The position numbers were made by a program, and so were the translations under genes. Below the pieces are notes generated by a model. It was given only the letters and a program-made list of their open reading frames with translations, was not told the origin of the DNA and made no database searches. Positions 12,040-22,277 of a stretch of DNA of 64,000 nt are shown here, one piece after another. The stretch covers positions 1 to 64,000 of the forward strand of contig CANEVH010000011.1 of NCBI GenBank assembly GCA_947442105.1, written 5' to 3'. Positions within the stretch are counted from its first letter, which is position 1. Each line of letters opens with the position of its first letter. Source of the DNA: Comamonadaceae bacterium (GTDB lineage: Bacteria; Pseudomonadota; Gammaproteobacteria; Burkholderiales; Burkholderiaceae_C).

Positions 12040-13125
12040 TTACGGCGCGGTCGCCCGCGCCAGCAGCATCGCGTCCCCATAGCTAAAAAAGCGGTATTCG
12101 CTGGCAATCGCATGCTGGTACAGCGCGCGGATGCGCGCGTATCCGGCAAAGGCGCTCACCAGCATCATCAGGCTGGACTTGGGCAAGTGAAAGTTGGTGA
12201 CCAGCAGGTCGATCAACTGAAACTGAAAGCCGGGCGTGATGAAGATGGTGGTGTCGCCACGGGCCAGGCCGCTGGCGGCCCAACTTTCCAGCGTGCGCAC
12301 CGTGGTGGTGCCCACGGCCACCACGCGACCGCCGCGCGCTTTGCAGGCGTCAATGGCGTCTTGCGTGGCTTGGGGCACGTCGTACCACTCGCTGTGCATG
12401 CGGTGCTCGGCCAGGTTTTCGGTTTTCACCGGTTGAAACGTGCCCGCGCCCACGTGCAGCGTCACATGCGCTTGCTGCACACCCAGGGCGGCAAGCTGGG
12501 CCAGCAAAGCGGCGTCAAAGTGCAGCGCGGCGGTGGGTGCGGCCACGGCACCGGGGTGCTTGGCGAACACGGTTTGGTAGCGCTGGGCGTCTTGGGCAGC
12601 GTCGGGGTCCACGCCGTCTTGCTGGCGCGCAATATAGGGCGGCAGCGGAATATGACCGTGGCGCTCCATCAGGGTGTACGGGTCGTCGCCCGCGTCGTTG
12701 GATAACACAAAGCGAAACAGCGGCCCCTGCGCGTCAGGCCAACGCCCCAAGAGCGTGGCGCGCAGGCCGTCGGCTTGGCCGGGCGCGCAGTGCAGCGCCA
12801 CGGTGTCGCCCACGGCGGGCTTTTTGCTCACACGCAGGTGCGCGGCCACCTGGTTGCCGCCGAGCACGCGCTCCACCAGCAATTCCAACTTGCCGCCGGT
12901 GGCCTTTTCGCCAAACAGGCGGGCGTTGAGCACTTTGGTGTCGTTAAACACCAGCAGGTCGCCCGCGCGCAGCAGGCTGGGCAGTTCGTGAAAGATGCGG
13001 TCCACTGCGACGGCGCCACTGGCATCCAACAGGCGCGCGCCGCTGCGCTGGGGTGCCGGTTGCTGGGCGATCAGGTGTTCGGGCAGGGCGAAATCAAAGT
13101 CGCTGAGGGTGTAAGCGGGGGTCAT
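12040..13125 (-). CDS. queA: S-adenosylmethionine:tRNA ribosyltransferase-isomerase
   Basis: [72 protein letters not shown]. Confidence 0.97.
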   Translation of the reverse strand: MTPAYTLSDFDFALPEHLIAQQPAPQRSGARLLDASGAVAVDRIFHELPSLLRAGDLLVFNDTKVLNARLFGEKATGGKLELLVERVLGGNQVAAHLRVSKKPAVGDTVALHCAPGQADGLRATLLGRWPDAQGPLFRFVLSNDAGDDPYTLMERHGHIPLPPYIARQQDGVDPDAAQDAQRYQTVFAKHPGAVAAPTAALHFDAALLAQLAALGVQQAHVTLHVGAGTFQPVKTENLAEHRMHSEWYDVPQATQDAIDACKARGGRVVAVGTTTVRTLESWAASGLARGDTTIFITPGFQFQLIDLLVTNFHLPKSSLMMLVSAFAGYARIRALYQHAIASEYRFFSYGDAMLLARATAP

Positions 13126-13222
13126 GGTGCTTGAGGGCCGGACGGGCCCGTTCCAAGTGAAGGGTTCGAACAAGAGGAGGTGGATTGTCCCACCCAGGCC
13201 ACGCACTGGCCGTGGCGGCACA

Positions 13223-15337
13223 ATGCTTGGCATGCCGACCCCAGCGCCCGCCGCCGCGCCACCCTCCACGTCCTTGTCTGCGCCGCAAAAAGCGCTGCAC
13301 AAACTTGGCCTGTACCGCGACATTGACCTGGCGCTGCACCTGCCGCTGCGTTACGAGGACGAGACCCGCATCGTCAAGCTGCGCGACGCGCGCGAGGGCG
13401 ATGTGGTGCAAATTGAGGCCCGTGTGGTCGACAGCGAGCTCAGCTTCCGCCCCCGCAAGCAGCTCATCGTGCGGGTGGACGACGGCTCGGACGTGTGCAC
13501 CCTGCGCTTTTTCAACTTCTACCCGGCGCAGCAAAAGGCGCTGGCCGTAGGCCAGCATATTCGGGCGCGCGGCGAGGTCAAGGGCGGCTCTATGGGCTGG
13601 ACCATGCTGCACCCCAGCTTTCGCCCCGCTGGGGGCGATTTGCCCAACACCCTCACGCCCATTTACCCCACGGTGACCGGCCTGCCGCAAAGCTATATCC
13701 GCAAAGCGGTGCTCAGCGGCCTGGCGCGCGCCGATTTGTCTGACACCTTTGCCCCCGGCGACCTGAGCCCCTTGCCACACGACAGCCGCCAAGGCCTGTG
13801 GACGCTGCACGAAGCCCTGGCTTTTTTGCACCACCCGCGCCCCGACGTGTCGGTGGACGCGCTGATGGACCACAGCCACCCAGCCTGGCAGCGCCTGAAG
13901 GCCGAAGAACTGCTGGCGCAGCAACTCTCGCAACTGCAGTCGCGGCGTGAGCGCGCGGCGCTGCGGGCGCCGGTGCTGGCCCTGGCACCGGGTGCGGATG
14001 CGCTGCACCAGCGCCTGCTGGCGACGCTACCTTTTGCCCTGACCGGCGCCCAAGCGCGGGTGAGCGCCGAGATTGCCTTGGATATGGCCCGTCCGGTGCC
14101 CATGCACCGCTTGCTGCAAGGCGACGTGGGCGCGGGCAAAACCGTGGTGGCCGCGCTGGCCGCGACTATTTGTATGGACGCCGGCTGGCAATGCGCGCTG
14201 ATGGCGCCCACCGAAATTTTGGCCGAGCAGCATTTCCGCAAGCTGCTGGCTTGGCTGGAGCCCCTGGGCATCACCACCGCCTGGCTGACCGGCACGCAAA
14301 AGGCCAAAGAGCGGCGCGCCATGCTGGCCCTGATTGAGAGTGGCGAAGCCAAGCTGGTGGTGGGCACGCACGCCATCATCCAGACCAAAGTGCAGTTTCA
14401 TAATCTGGCGCTGGCGGTGATTGACGAACAGCATCGCTTTGGCGTGGCCCAGCGCCTGGCACTGCGCGGCAAGCTACAACACGAGGGCATGGAGCCGCAT
14501 TTGCTGATGATGACGGCCACGCCCATTCCGCGCACCCTGGCCATGAGCTACTACGCCGATCTGGACGTGTCCACCCTGGACGAGTTGCCGCCCGGGCGCA
14601 CGCCCATCGTCACCAAGGTGGTCCATGAGGCGCGCCGCCACGAAGTGATCGAGCGCATCCGCGCCCAGGTAGCCAAAGGCCGCCAGGTGTATTGGGTCTG
14701 CCCGCTGATCGAGGAAAGCGAGGCGCTGGACCTGAGCAACGCCACGGAAACCCACGCCGAAATCAGCGCCGCGCTGCAATCGCCCGACGCCACGTTCACC
14801 GTGGGCCTGCTGCATTCGCGCCTGGCACCTGACGAAAAAAAGGCGGTGATGGCCGAGTTTGTGCAGGGCCGCACCGCCGTGCTGGTCAGCACCACGGTGA
14901 TTGAGGTGGGTGTGGACGTGCCCAACGCCTCGCTGATGGTGATAGACCACGCCGAGCGCTTTGGGCTGAGCCAGTTGCACCAGTTGCGCGGGCGCGTGGG
15001 GCGCGGCGCGGCGGCGTCGGCCTGCGTGCTGCTGTATGCGACCGGCGACGCGCCACGCCTGGGCGAGGCCGCGCGCGAGCGCCTCAAAGCCATGGCCGAG
15101 ACCAACGACGGCTTTGAGATCGCCCGGCGCGACCTGGAGATTCGCGGCCCCGGCGAGTTTTTGGGCGCGCGCCAATCCGGCGACGCCATGCTGCGCTTTG
15201 CCGACCTGGCCACCGACGACGCCATCCTGGACTGGGCCCGCCGCGAAGCCCCTTTGTTGCTGGACCGCCACCCGGCGCTGGCGCACAAACACGTGCAGCG
15301 CTGGATGGGCACCAAGGCGGAGTTTTTGAAGGCCTGA
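13223..15337 (+). CDS. recG: ATP-dependent DNA helicase RecG
   Basis: [73 protein letters not shown]. Confidence 0.97.
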   Translation: MLGMPTPAPAAAPPSTSLSAPQKALHKLGLYRDIDLALHLPLRYEDETRIVKLRDAREGDVVQIEARVVDSELSFRPRKQLIVRVDDGSDVCTLRFFNFYPAQQKALAVGQHIRARGEVKGGSMGWTMLHPSFRPAGGDLPNTLTPIYPTVTGLPQSYIRKAVLSGLARADLSDTFAPGDLSPLPHDSRQGLWTLHEALAFLHHPRPDVSVDALMDHSHPAWQRLKAEELLAQQLSQLQSRRERAALRAPVLALAPGADALHQRLLATLPFALTGAQARVSAEIALDMARPVPMHRLLQGDVGAGKTVVAALAATICMDAGWQCALMAPTEILAEQHFRKLLAWLEPLGITTAWLTGTQKAKERRAMLALIESGEAKLVVGTHAIIQTKVQFHNLALAVIDEQHRFGVAQRLALRGKLQHEGMEPHLLMMTATPIPRTLAMSYYADLDVSTLDELPPGRTPIVTKVVHEARRHEVIERIRAQVAKGRQVYWVCPLIEESEALDLSNATETHAEISAALQSPDATFTVGLLHSRLAPDEKKAVMAEFVQGRTAVLVSTTVIEVGVDVPNASLMVIDHAERFGLSQLHQLRGRVGRGAAASACVLLYATGDAPRLGEAARERLKAMAETNDGFEIARRDLEIRGPGEFLGARQSGDAMLRFADLATDDAILDWARREAPLLLDRHPALAHKHVQRWMGTKAEFLKA

Positions 15338-15343
15338 AATGCC

Positions 15344-15371
15344 GCGTGCGTGATAGTGCGTGCGTGATAGT
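15344..15371. repeat. Perfect tandem 14-bp repeat (GCGTGCGTGATAGT x2) upstream of vapBC-like genes
   Basis: Read directly: gcgtgcgtgatagt gcgtgcgtgatagt, about 45 bp before the antitoxin start. Confidence 0.85.
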
Positions 15372-15415
15372 ATTACCTGCTCTTACTTTTCATCCGCCAC
15401 GCTGCGGCCCCAGCT

Positions 15416-15649
15416 ATGCAACCCACCATCACCAGCAAAGGCCAGATCACCATCCCGCGCGACTTGCGGCGCCACTTTGGCTTGCATACCGGCACGGCGG
15501 TGTGTTTTGAAATTGAGGGCGACCACATCGCACTGCGCCCGGCGCCCGCCGCGCGCGATGTGGCCGCCTCGGGCTTTGGGCTGATTCGCAGCCACCGCCC
15601 GGCGGTGCCGGCCGACTTTGATGCAGCCAGCCTGGCACAAGAGCCGTGA
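15416..15649 (+). CDS. AbrB/MazE-type antitoxin (VapB-like)
   Basis: MQPTITSKGQITIPRDLRRHFGLHTGTAVCFEIEGDHIALRP; 4-nt overlap with PIN ORF. Confidence 0.88.
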   Translation: MQPTITSKGQITIPRDLRRHFGLHTGTAVCFEIEGDHIALRPAPAARDVAASGFGLIRSHRPAVPADFDAASLAQEP

Positions 15650-16080
15650 TTGGCCTGGACACCAATGTGCTGGCGCGCTATTACGTAGCCAGCGACGACG
15701 CGCCCACACAGCAGCAAAGCCTGGCCGCCAAGGCCTTGATCGACAGCGGGCAGCGCCTGTTTGTGGCCAAAACCGTGCTGCTGGAGCTGGAATGGGTGCT
15801 GCGCGGCTACTACAAAAGCCCGGTGGCTGACGTGGTGGCGGTGCTGGAGCACCTGCTCGCCCTGCCCAATGTGGAGCTAGAAGACCGCCAAGCCTGCCAG
15901 TGGGCCACCACGGCGCTGCGCGAGGGCTTTGACTTTGCCGACGCGCTGCACCACGCCTCCTACCGCCAATGCGCCAGCGTGGCCACCTTTGACGACAAAA
16001 AATTCGCCCAGCGCGCCACGGCGAAAGCCTGGAAGCCCCCGGTGAAGCTAATGAAACCGGTGAAAGACCCCACCCCATGA
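15646..16080 (+). CDS. PIN-domain toxin (VapC-like), GTG start
   Basis: MIGLDTNVLARYYVASDD...LLELEWVLRG...FDFADALHHASYRQ...VATFDDKKFAQRA. Confidence 0.9.
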   Translation: MIGLDTNVLARYYVASDDAPTQQQSLAAKALIDSGQRLFVAKTVLLELEWVLRGYYKSPVADVVAVLEHLLALPNVELEDRQACQWATTALREGFDFADALHHASYRQCASVATFDDKKFAQRATAKAWKPPVKLMKPVKDPTP

Positions 16081-17036
16081 CCCTGACCGAACTCAAATAC
16101 ATAGTCGCCGTGGCGCGCGAGCGGCATTTTGGCAAGGCAGCAGACGCCTGTTTTGTGTCGCAGCCTACGCTGTCGGTGGCGGTGAAAAAGCTCGAAGAAG
16201 AGCTGGATGTGAAGCTGTTCGAGCGCAGCGCCAACGAGGTGACGGTCACGCCGCTGGGCGAAGAAATCGTGCGCCAAGCGCAAAGCGTGCTGGAGCAGGC
16301 CGCCAACATCAAAGACATTGCCAAACGCGGCAAAGACCCGCTGGCCGGCGCTCTGAAGCTGGGCGTGATTTACACCATCGCGCCCTACCTGCTGCCCGAC
16401 CTGGTGCGCCAGGTGATCACCCGCACGCCGCAAATGCCGCTCATGCTGCAAGAAAACTTCACCGTCAAACTGCTGGAAATGCTGCGCACCGGCGAGATCG
16501 ACTGCGCCATCCTGGCCGAGCCTTTCCCCGACGCGGGTCTGGCGATTGCGCCCCTCTACGACGAGCCGTTTTTTGCCGCTGTGCCGCGCGACCACCCGCT
16601 GGCCCAACACAGCAGCGTGAGCGCCGACGCACTCAAGAATGAGACCATGCTGCTGCTGGGCAACGGCCATTGTTTTCGTGACCATGTGCTCGAAGTCTGC
16701 CCCGAGTTCGCGCGCTTTTCCAGCAACGCCGAAGGCATTCGCAAGAGCTTTGAGGGCTCGTCACTAGAGACCATCAAACACATGGTGGCCGCGGGTATGG
16801 GCATCACCCTGGTACCGCGCCTGAGCGTGCCCGAAGGCGCGCTGCTGCCCAAGAAGCGGGGCAAGGACGACGCCTTTGTCAAATACCTGCCGGTGCAGGA
16901 CGACAAGGGCGCCCCGCCGCCCACCCGGCGCGTGGTGCTGGCCTGGCGGCGCAGCTTTACCCGCTACGAAGCCATTGCCGCGCTGCGCAACGCGGTCTAC
17001 GCCTGCGCGCTGCCGGGTGTGACCCGTTTGTCTTAG
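16077..17036 (+). CDS. oxyR: LysR-type peroxide regulator OxyR
   Basis: MTLTELKYIVAVARERHFGKAADACFVSQPTLSVAVKKLEEEL; conserved Cys context LLLGNGHCFRDHVLEVCPEF. Confidence 0.92.
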   Translation: MTLTELKYIVAVARERHFGKAADACFVSQPTLSVAVKKLEEELDVKLFERSANEVTVTPLGEEIVRQAQSVLEQAANIKDIAKRGKDPLAGALKLGVIYTIAPYLLPDLVRQVITRTPQMPLMLQENFTVKLLEMLRTGEIDCAILAEPFPDAGLAIAPLYDEPFFAAVPRDHPLAQHSSVSADALKNETMLLLGNGHCFRDHVLEVCPEFARFSSNAEGIRKSFEGSSLETIKHMVAAGMGITLVPRLSVPEGALLPKKRGKDDAFVKYLPVQDDKGAPPPTRRVVLAWRRSFTRYEAIAALRNAVYACALPGVTRLS

Positions 17037-17082
17037 AAATCGGCGACACAATGAACCGCCGGGGGACACAAAGCGCATACCA

Positions 17083-20000
17083 ATGACACGCATTTTTGAC
17101 AACATCGACCAAGATCTGCTCACCACCTTGCGTGGCACCATGCAGATTTCGCAGCGGGCGGACTTTTGTGTGGGCTACCTAAATTTACGTGGTTGGCAAG
17201 CGATTGACGATTTGGTGCAGCCCTGGAACCCGGAAATCGGCCAGGTATGCCGCGTGTTGGTCGGTATGCAGCGCCCCCCGGCCGATGAAATCCGCGCCTT
17301 GTACCGCCAGACAGCGGACGGCGATTGGCTTGACAACGCCACCGCCAGCCGCATGAAGATGCAGTTTGCCGCCCACCTGCGCGAGCAAATCACCTTGGGA
17401 ATCCCCACTGGCAGTGACGAAGCGGGCCTGCGCCGTTTAGCGCGGCAGCTCCGCGCCAAGCAACTGGTGGTGAAACTGTTTTTGCCCTACCCCTTGCACG
17501 CCAAGTTGTATCTGCTCTTTAGAGATGACATCAATAACCCGATCACCGGCTTCGTGGGTAGTAGCAACTTGACCTTGTCGGGGCTGTCCAAACAAGGCGA
17601 ACTCAATGTGGATGTGCTGGACCATTTGGCTACGGACAAGCTCACACGGTGGTTCGACGCCCGTTGGGGCGACCGTTGGGCGCTGGACGTGTCTGAAGAC
17701 CTTGCCACCATCATCGAGACCAGTTGGGCGCGTGAAGACACCATTCCCCCGCACCACATCTACCTGAGCATGGCCTACCACCTGAGCACCGAGGCGCGTG
17801 CCGGCTTAAGCCAGTTCCGCCTGCCGGGGCGCTTTGAACAAGAGCTGTTCGAGTTTCAAAAGAGCGCGGTCAAAATTGCAGCGCGGCATCTGCACCGCCG
17901 TGGCGGGGTGATGATTGGCGATGTGGTGGGCCTGGGCAAAACCATCATGGCCACCGCACTGGCGCGCATGTTTGAAGACGATATGGGCTATGAAACCCTC
18001 ATCATCTGCCCCAAAAATCTGGAGACCATGTGGGAGGGCTACCGCACGGGCTACGGCTTGCGTGGCATGGTGTTGCCCGTGTCACAGGTCACCAAAAAGC
18101 TGCCCGACCTTAAGCGCTACCGCTTGGTGCTCATCGACGAAAGCCACAACCTGCGCAACCGCGAAGGCCGCCGCTACAAAGCCATTGCGGACTACATCAA
18201 GAGCTGTGATGCCAAAGTCATCTTGCTCACCGCCACGCCTTACAACAAGACCAAGAGCGACCTGTCATCCCAACTGCGCTTGTTTATTGACGAGCGGGCC
18301 AATATTGGCATCCGGCCAGAGCGCTTCATGCGCAAGAACGCCATGAGCGAAGCCGAGTTCGAACGCAAGCACCAATGCAAAGTCAATTCCATACTTGCCA
18401 TAGAAAAGAGCGACGAGTTTGACGATTGGCGCGAGCTCATTCGCCTCTACATGGTGCGCCGCACGCGCAGCTTCATCGTTCAGCACTACACGGCTGCCGA
18501 CGACAAGGGCAGGCGCTACATCACGGGCAAAGACGACGAAAAGCGCTATTTCCCTGTGCGCAAACCGGTGTCGCTCACCTTTGCCGTCAACGACGCGGAC
18601 CCGGCGGACCGCTACGCCCATCTTTACTCGCCCCACGTGGTGGACCAAATCAACGCGCTCCACGTACCACGCTACGGCTTGGGCTTGTACCTTGATCCCA
18701 CCGCTGAGAAAACCGCTTCCCCCGCCGAACGCAAGCACATTGAAAACCTGGGACGCGCGGGCAAGCGCTTGATGGGGTTTTGCCGAACCAACCTGTTCAA
18801 GCGACTCGAATCAAGCGGCTTTTCTTTTTTGCAGTCGATAGACCGGCATATTCTGCGCAACCAGATCTACTTGTACGCCATTGAAAACGGGCTGGACTTG
18901 CCAGTGGGAGTTTTAGACGCAGGCCTGCTGGACTTGGAGCGCGTGGACGAAGATGCCGACGGCATGGAAGGCGACCAAGAAGACCTGCTGGACGGCCTGG
19001 TAGACGCTGTACCGCAGCTTGACGCGGTGCCCGACGCCCTGGCGCGGGCCAAGGCGGTGTACGAACAATACGCCGGGCCATTCAAAAAGCGCTTCAAGTG
19101 GATTCGACCCAGTCTATTTAAGGCTGGCTTGGCGCAAGACCTTGCCCAAGACACCCAAGCACTGCGTGAACTGCTGGCCCACCAAGGCCCCTGGGAGGCC
19201 GCCAAGGACCACAAGCTACAAGCCTTTTTGCAACTGGTGACAAAAACCCATGGCAAAGACAAGGTGCTGCTGTTCACCCAATTTGCCGACACCGCTCGCT
19301 ACCTGGCGCGTGAGGCCCGCGCCGCAGGCATCACCCATGTGGAGGTGGCCACGGGTGCCAGCATAGACCCCTACGCGCTGGCATGCCGCTTTTCGCCAAG
19401 GTCTAACCAAAAGACAGTGGCTAAGGCGGACGAGGTACGGGTGTTGATTTGTACCGACGTCTTGTCCGAAGGGCAAAACCTGCAAGACAGCAATGTGGTG
19501 GTGAACTTCGACCTGCCCTGGGCCATCATCCGGCTCATTCAACGCGCCGGCCGCGTAGACCGCATTGGCCAAAAGGCCGAAGAGATTTTTTGCTACTCAA
19601 TCCTGCCCGCCGAGGGCGTGGAGCAACTGATTCAGTTGCGCTCGCGTATCCGCCAGCGCTTACAAGAGAACGCCGAAGTGGTGGGCACCGACGAAGCATT
19701 TTTTGACGACGAAGAAGCCAGCACCATACGCCACCTCTACACCGAACAACAAGGCGTGCTGGACGACGCGGACGATGAAGTGGACCTGGCCTCCTACGCC
19801 TGGCAAGTGTGGAAGCAAGCCACCCAAGACAACCCGGAGCTAGCCCGCGCCATAGAGGCTTTGCCCCCTGTGGTGTACAGCGCCAAAAGCTTTAGCCTAG
19901 ACAGTGCGCGCTTTGCGCAGCTAGGCCTTGATGCGGCCAAAGGCGGCGCGCTGGTGTACGTAAAGTCCCCCGAAGGCAACGACCACTTGGCGTGGGTGGG

Positions 20001-20469
20001 GCCTAACGGCAAGACGGTGACCGAATCCCAATTCACTGTGCTGCGCGCAGCCGAGTGCGCGCCCGGCACTCCCGCAGTGGCCCGAGCCGACCACCACCAC
20101 GACTGGGTGGCCGTTGGCCTGCAACTGGCAGCCAGCCAAGACAAGGCCGTAGGCGGAGGCTTGGGCCGCCCCAGCAGCCCGCGCAGGCGCGCCTATGAAC
20201 GCCTCAAACCCTACGCCACGGCGCAATTGAAAACCCTGTTCCGCGACGACGAGCTAGAGCGCGCCTTGGACGACATGTACCAACGCCCCCTGCTCGAAAC
20301 CGCCGCCGACATGCTCAACCGCCTGATGCGCGGCGGCGTAAATGACGACGAACTGGCGCAAGCAGTCAAGTCCTTGCGTGAAGACGGGCGCCTGACCTAC
20401 ACCGAAGACGACACCGCCTTGCGCGAGCCGCGCGTGGTGTGCTCCATGGGCTTGGTGCCAGCTGCCTAA
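17083..20469 (+). CDS. PLD-like nuclease domain fused to SNF2/RapA-type helicase (putative defence protein)
   Basis: PLD motif HAKLYLLFRDDINNPITGFVGSSNLT; helicase motifs GDVVGLGKTIMATALAR, LIDESHN, LTATPYN, ICTDVLSEGQNLQDSNVVVNFDLPW, QRAGRVDRIGQ. Confidence 0.9.
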   Translation: MTRIFDNIDQDLLTTLRGTMQISQRADFCVGYLNLRGWQAIDDLVQPWNPEIGQVCRVLVGMQRPPADEIRALYRQTADGDWLDNATASRMKMQFAAHLREQITLGIPTGSDEAGLRRLARQLRAKQLVVKLFLPYPLHAKLYLLFRDDINNPITGFVGSSNLTLSGLSKQGELNVDVLDHLATDKLTRWFDARWGDRWALDVSEDLATIIETSWAREDTIPPHHIYLSMAYHLSTEARAGLSQFRLPGRFEQELFEFQKSAVKIAARHLHRRGGVMIGDVVGLGKTIMATALARMFEDDMGYETLIICPKNLETMWEGYRTGYGLRGMVLPVSQVTKKLPDLKRYRLVLIDESHNLRNREGRRYKAIADYIKSCDAKVILLTATPYNKTKSDLSSQLRLFIDERANIGIRPERFMRKNAMSEAEFERKHQCKVNSILAIEKSDEFDDWRELIRLYMVRRTRSFIVQHYTAADDKGRRYITGKDDEKRYFPVRKPVSLTFAVNDADPADRYAHLYSPHVVDQINALHVPRYGLGLYLDPTAEKTASPAERKHIENLGRAGKRLMGFCRTNLFKRLESSGFSFLQSIDRHILRNQIYLYAIENGLDLPVGVLDAGLLDLERVDEDADGMEGDQEDLLDGLVDAVPQLDAVPDALARAKAVYEQYAGPFKKRFKWIRPSLFKAGLAQDLAQDTQALRELLAHQGPWEAAKDHKLQAFLQLVTKTHGKDKVLLFTQFADTARYLAREARAAGITHVEVATGASIDPYALACRFSPRSNQKTVAKADEVRVLICTDVLSEGQNLQDSNVVVNFDLPWAIIRLIQRAGRVDRIGQKAEEIFCYSILPAEGVEQLIQLRSRIRQRLQENAEVVGTDEAFFDDEEASTIRHLYTEQQGVLDDADDEVDLASYAWQVWKQATQDNPELARAIEALPPVVYSAKSFSLDSARFAQLGLDAAKGGALVYVKSPEGNDHLAWVGPNGKTVTESQFTVLRAAECAPGTPAVARADHHHDWVAVGLQLAASQDKAVGGGLGRPSSPRRRAYERLKPYATAQLKTLFRDDELERALDDMYQRPLLETAADMLNRLMRGGVNDDELAQAVKSLREDGRLTYTEDDTALREPRVVCSMGLVPAA

Positions 20470-22148
20470 TGCCTATGTCGCAGCACACCATTCCGTCAGC
20501 AGAAACACTGGAAGTCGAGTTCAAAAGCGACCGCGATTGCCTGAATGATGACGACCTGATCGAAGCACTTATCTGCCTCGCCAATGCCAACGGCGGCACC
20601 TTGTATTTAGGGGTGGAAAACGATGGCAGCGTCACCGGCCTGCATACCACCCGCCCGGCCAGTATTGCAGGGCTGGCCGCGCTGGTTGCGAACCGCACCG
20701 TGCCGCGCTTGCAAGTGCAGGTGCAAGAGATCCACACGCCGTCAGGCCGCGTCGCCGCCATGGCAGTGCCGCAGTGCTCGGACATCATTGCCCGATCCGA
20801 CGGCTTGGTAAAGCGCCGCCGCATCGGCGGCAAGGGCCAACCCGAGTGCGTGCCCTTCTTGCCCAGCGAATACACCAGCCGCCGCGCCGACTTCCGCTTG
20901 GTGGACATGTCAGCCGAGCCGGTGGCCGATGCCACCCTCGCCGACTTTGACCCCCTGCAACGTGCGCGCCTGCGCTCCATCATTGCCAACAACCCTCGCA
21001 GCGACAAGTCCTTGGTGGGGCTGAACGATGAACAGTTAGACGGCGCGCTCTCCCTCACCATCACACGCGCTGGCGTGCGCCAGCCCACCTTGCTGGGCCT
21101 GTTGCTGATCGGCAGCACCGACAGCTTGCGCCGCCTGGTGCCCACGCACGAGGTGTTGTTTCAGGTGCTTGATGGGACCCAAGTCAAGGTAAACGAAGGC
21201 TCTCGTGCCGCGCTGATTGAAGTGGTGGAGTGGCTGGACTTGCTCTCACGCGGCGTCAATACCGAGCAAGAATTTAACGAAGGGCTGTTCCGCATCGGCA
21301 TAGCCCGGGTGGAAGTAGACGCCCTGCGTGAAGCCATCAATAACGCACTCGTCCACCGCGACTACGCCCGCCGTGGCCCGGTGCGCGTGTGCTGGCAAAA
21401 GAACGAGCTCATCATCAGCAACCCCGGCGGCTTTGTAGATGGCGTGAGCCTGGCGAACCTGCTGACCACCGAACCCCGCCCGCGCAACCCCGCGCTGGCC
21501 GACGCCTTTAAGCGCTTAGGCCTGGTGGACCGCACAGGCCGCGGTGTGGACATGATCTACACCAGCATGCTGCGCTTTGGCCGCCCCGCGCCCGACTATG
21601 CGCAGTCCATGGCCGATCTGGTCAAGCTCAGCATCAGCACCGAGCCCGCCGACTTGGCCTTTGTGCGCATGGTGCTTCAAGAAGAGGCGCGCCAGAAGAG
21701 CGCCTTACCGGTAGAAACCCTGTTGGTGCTGACGGCTCTGCGCGAAGCGCGTCGGCTCAGCGCAGCCGACATTGCTGTGCAACTGCAATGCAGTGCGCCC
21801 CAAGCGACGGGTTTGATGGAGGCCTTGGCAGAAAGTGGATTGGTGCGTGCCCACAGCAGCGGCAGAAGTCGACAATTTACGCTGAGCCCGGCGGTCTACC
21901 GCACTCTGGGGCAAAAGGCTGAATACGTACGACAAGCGGCGTTTGAGCCAATACAACGCGTACAAATGATCAAAAACTACCTCAAAGAAAATGGCCAGAT
22001 TCGCCGCCAGGACGCGGCCGACCTGTGCCAACTGGCACCCCGCGAGGCTGGCGCCGTGCTGGAGCGCATGGTCAAAAACGGTGAAATAGTGCTCCACGGC
22101 GTACGCAAAACCGCCTATTACACCCTGCCACCCAAGAGCACGGTTTAA
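20469..22148 (+). CDS. AlbA_2 (Schlafen-like) + HATPase_c-like + C-terminal wHTH protein
   Basis: ETLEVEFKSD...ANANGGTLYLGVENDGSVTGL; REAINNALVHRDYARRGPVRVCW; IISNPGGFVDG; RTGRGVDMIY; start overlaps helicase stop (TAATG). Confidence 0.85.
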   Translation: MPMSQHTIPSAETLEVEFKSDRDCLNDDDLIEALICLANANGGTLYLGVENDGSVTGLHTTRPASIAGLAALVANRTVPRLQVQVQEIHTPSGRVAAMAVPQCSDIIARSDGLVKRRRIGGKGQPECVPFLPSEYTSRRADFRLVDMSAEPVADATLADFDPLQRARLRSIIANNPRSDKSLVGLNDEQLDGALSLTITRAGVRQPTLLGLLLIGSTDSLRRLVPTHEVLFQVLDGTQVKVNEGSRAALIEVVEWLDLLSRGVNTEQEFNEGLFRIGIARVEVDALREAINNALVHRDYARRGPVRVCWQKNELIISNPGGFVDGVSLANLLTTEPRPRNPALADAFKRLGLVDRTGRGVDMIYTSMLRFGRPAPDYAQSMADLVKLSISTEPADLAFVRMVLQEEARQKSALPVETLLVLTALREARRLSAADIAVQLQCSAPQATGLMEALAESGLVRAHSSGRSRQFTLSPAVYRTLGQKAEYVRQAAFEPIQRVQMIKNYLKENGQIRRQDAADLCQLAPREAGAVLERMVKNGEIVLHGVRKTAYYTLPPKSTV

Positions 22149-22150
22149 GC

Positions 22151-22180
22151 GGTTTATGACGCTTTATGACGCTTTATGAC
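22151..22180. repeat. Three 10-bp-phased direct repeats (G[G/C]TTTATGAC)
   Basis: ggtttatgac gctttatgac gctttatgac read directly; a fourth TTATGACGC lies at 22238-22246. Confidence 0.85.
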
Positions 22181-22226
22181 GGCGCACTCGTTTGTAAGTT
22201 ATTGAAAAATAAGGAGATTTATAAAA

Positions 22227-22277
22227 ATGTCGATAACTTATGACGCAAGCCACCCGCACCGGCAAAAAGGTCAATGA
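22227..22277 (+). promoter_or_regulatory. Possible 16-codon upstream ORF (MSITYDASHPHRQKGQ*) preceding the methylase start
   Basis: aaggag (22211-22216) spaced before ATG at 22227; TGA stop 22275-22277 overlaps the methylase ATGATG. Confidence 0.5.
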
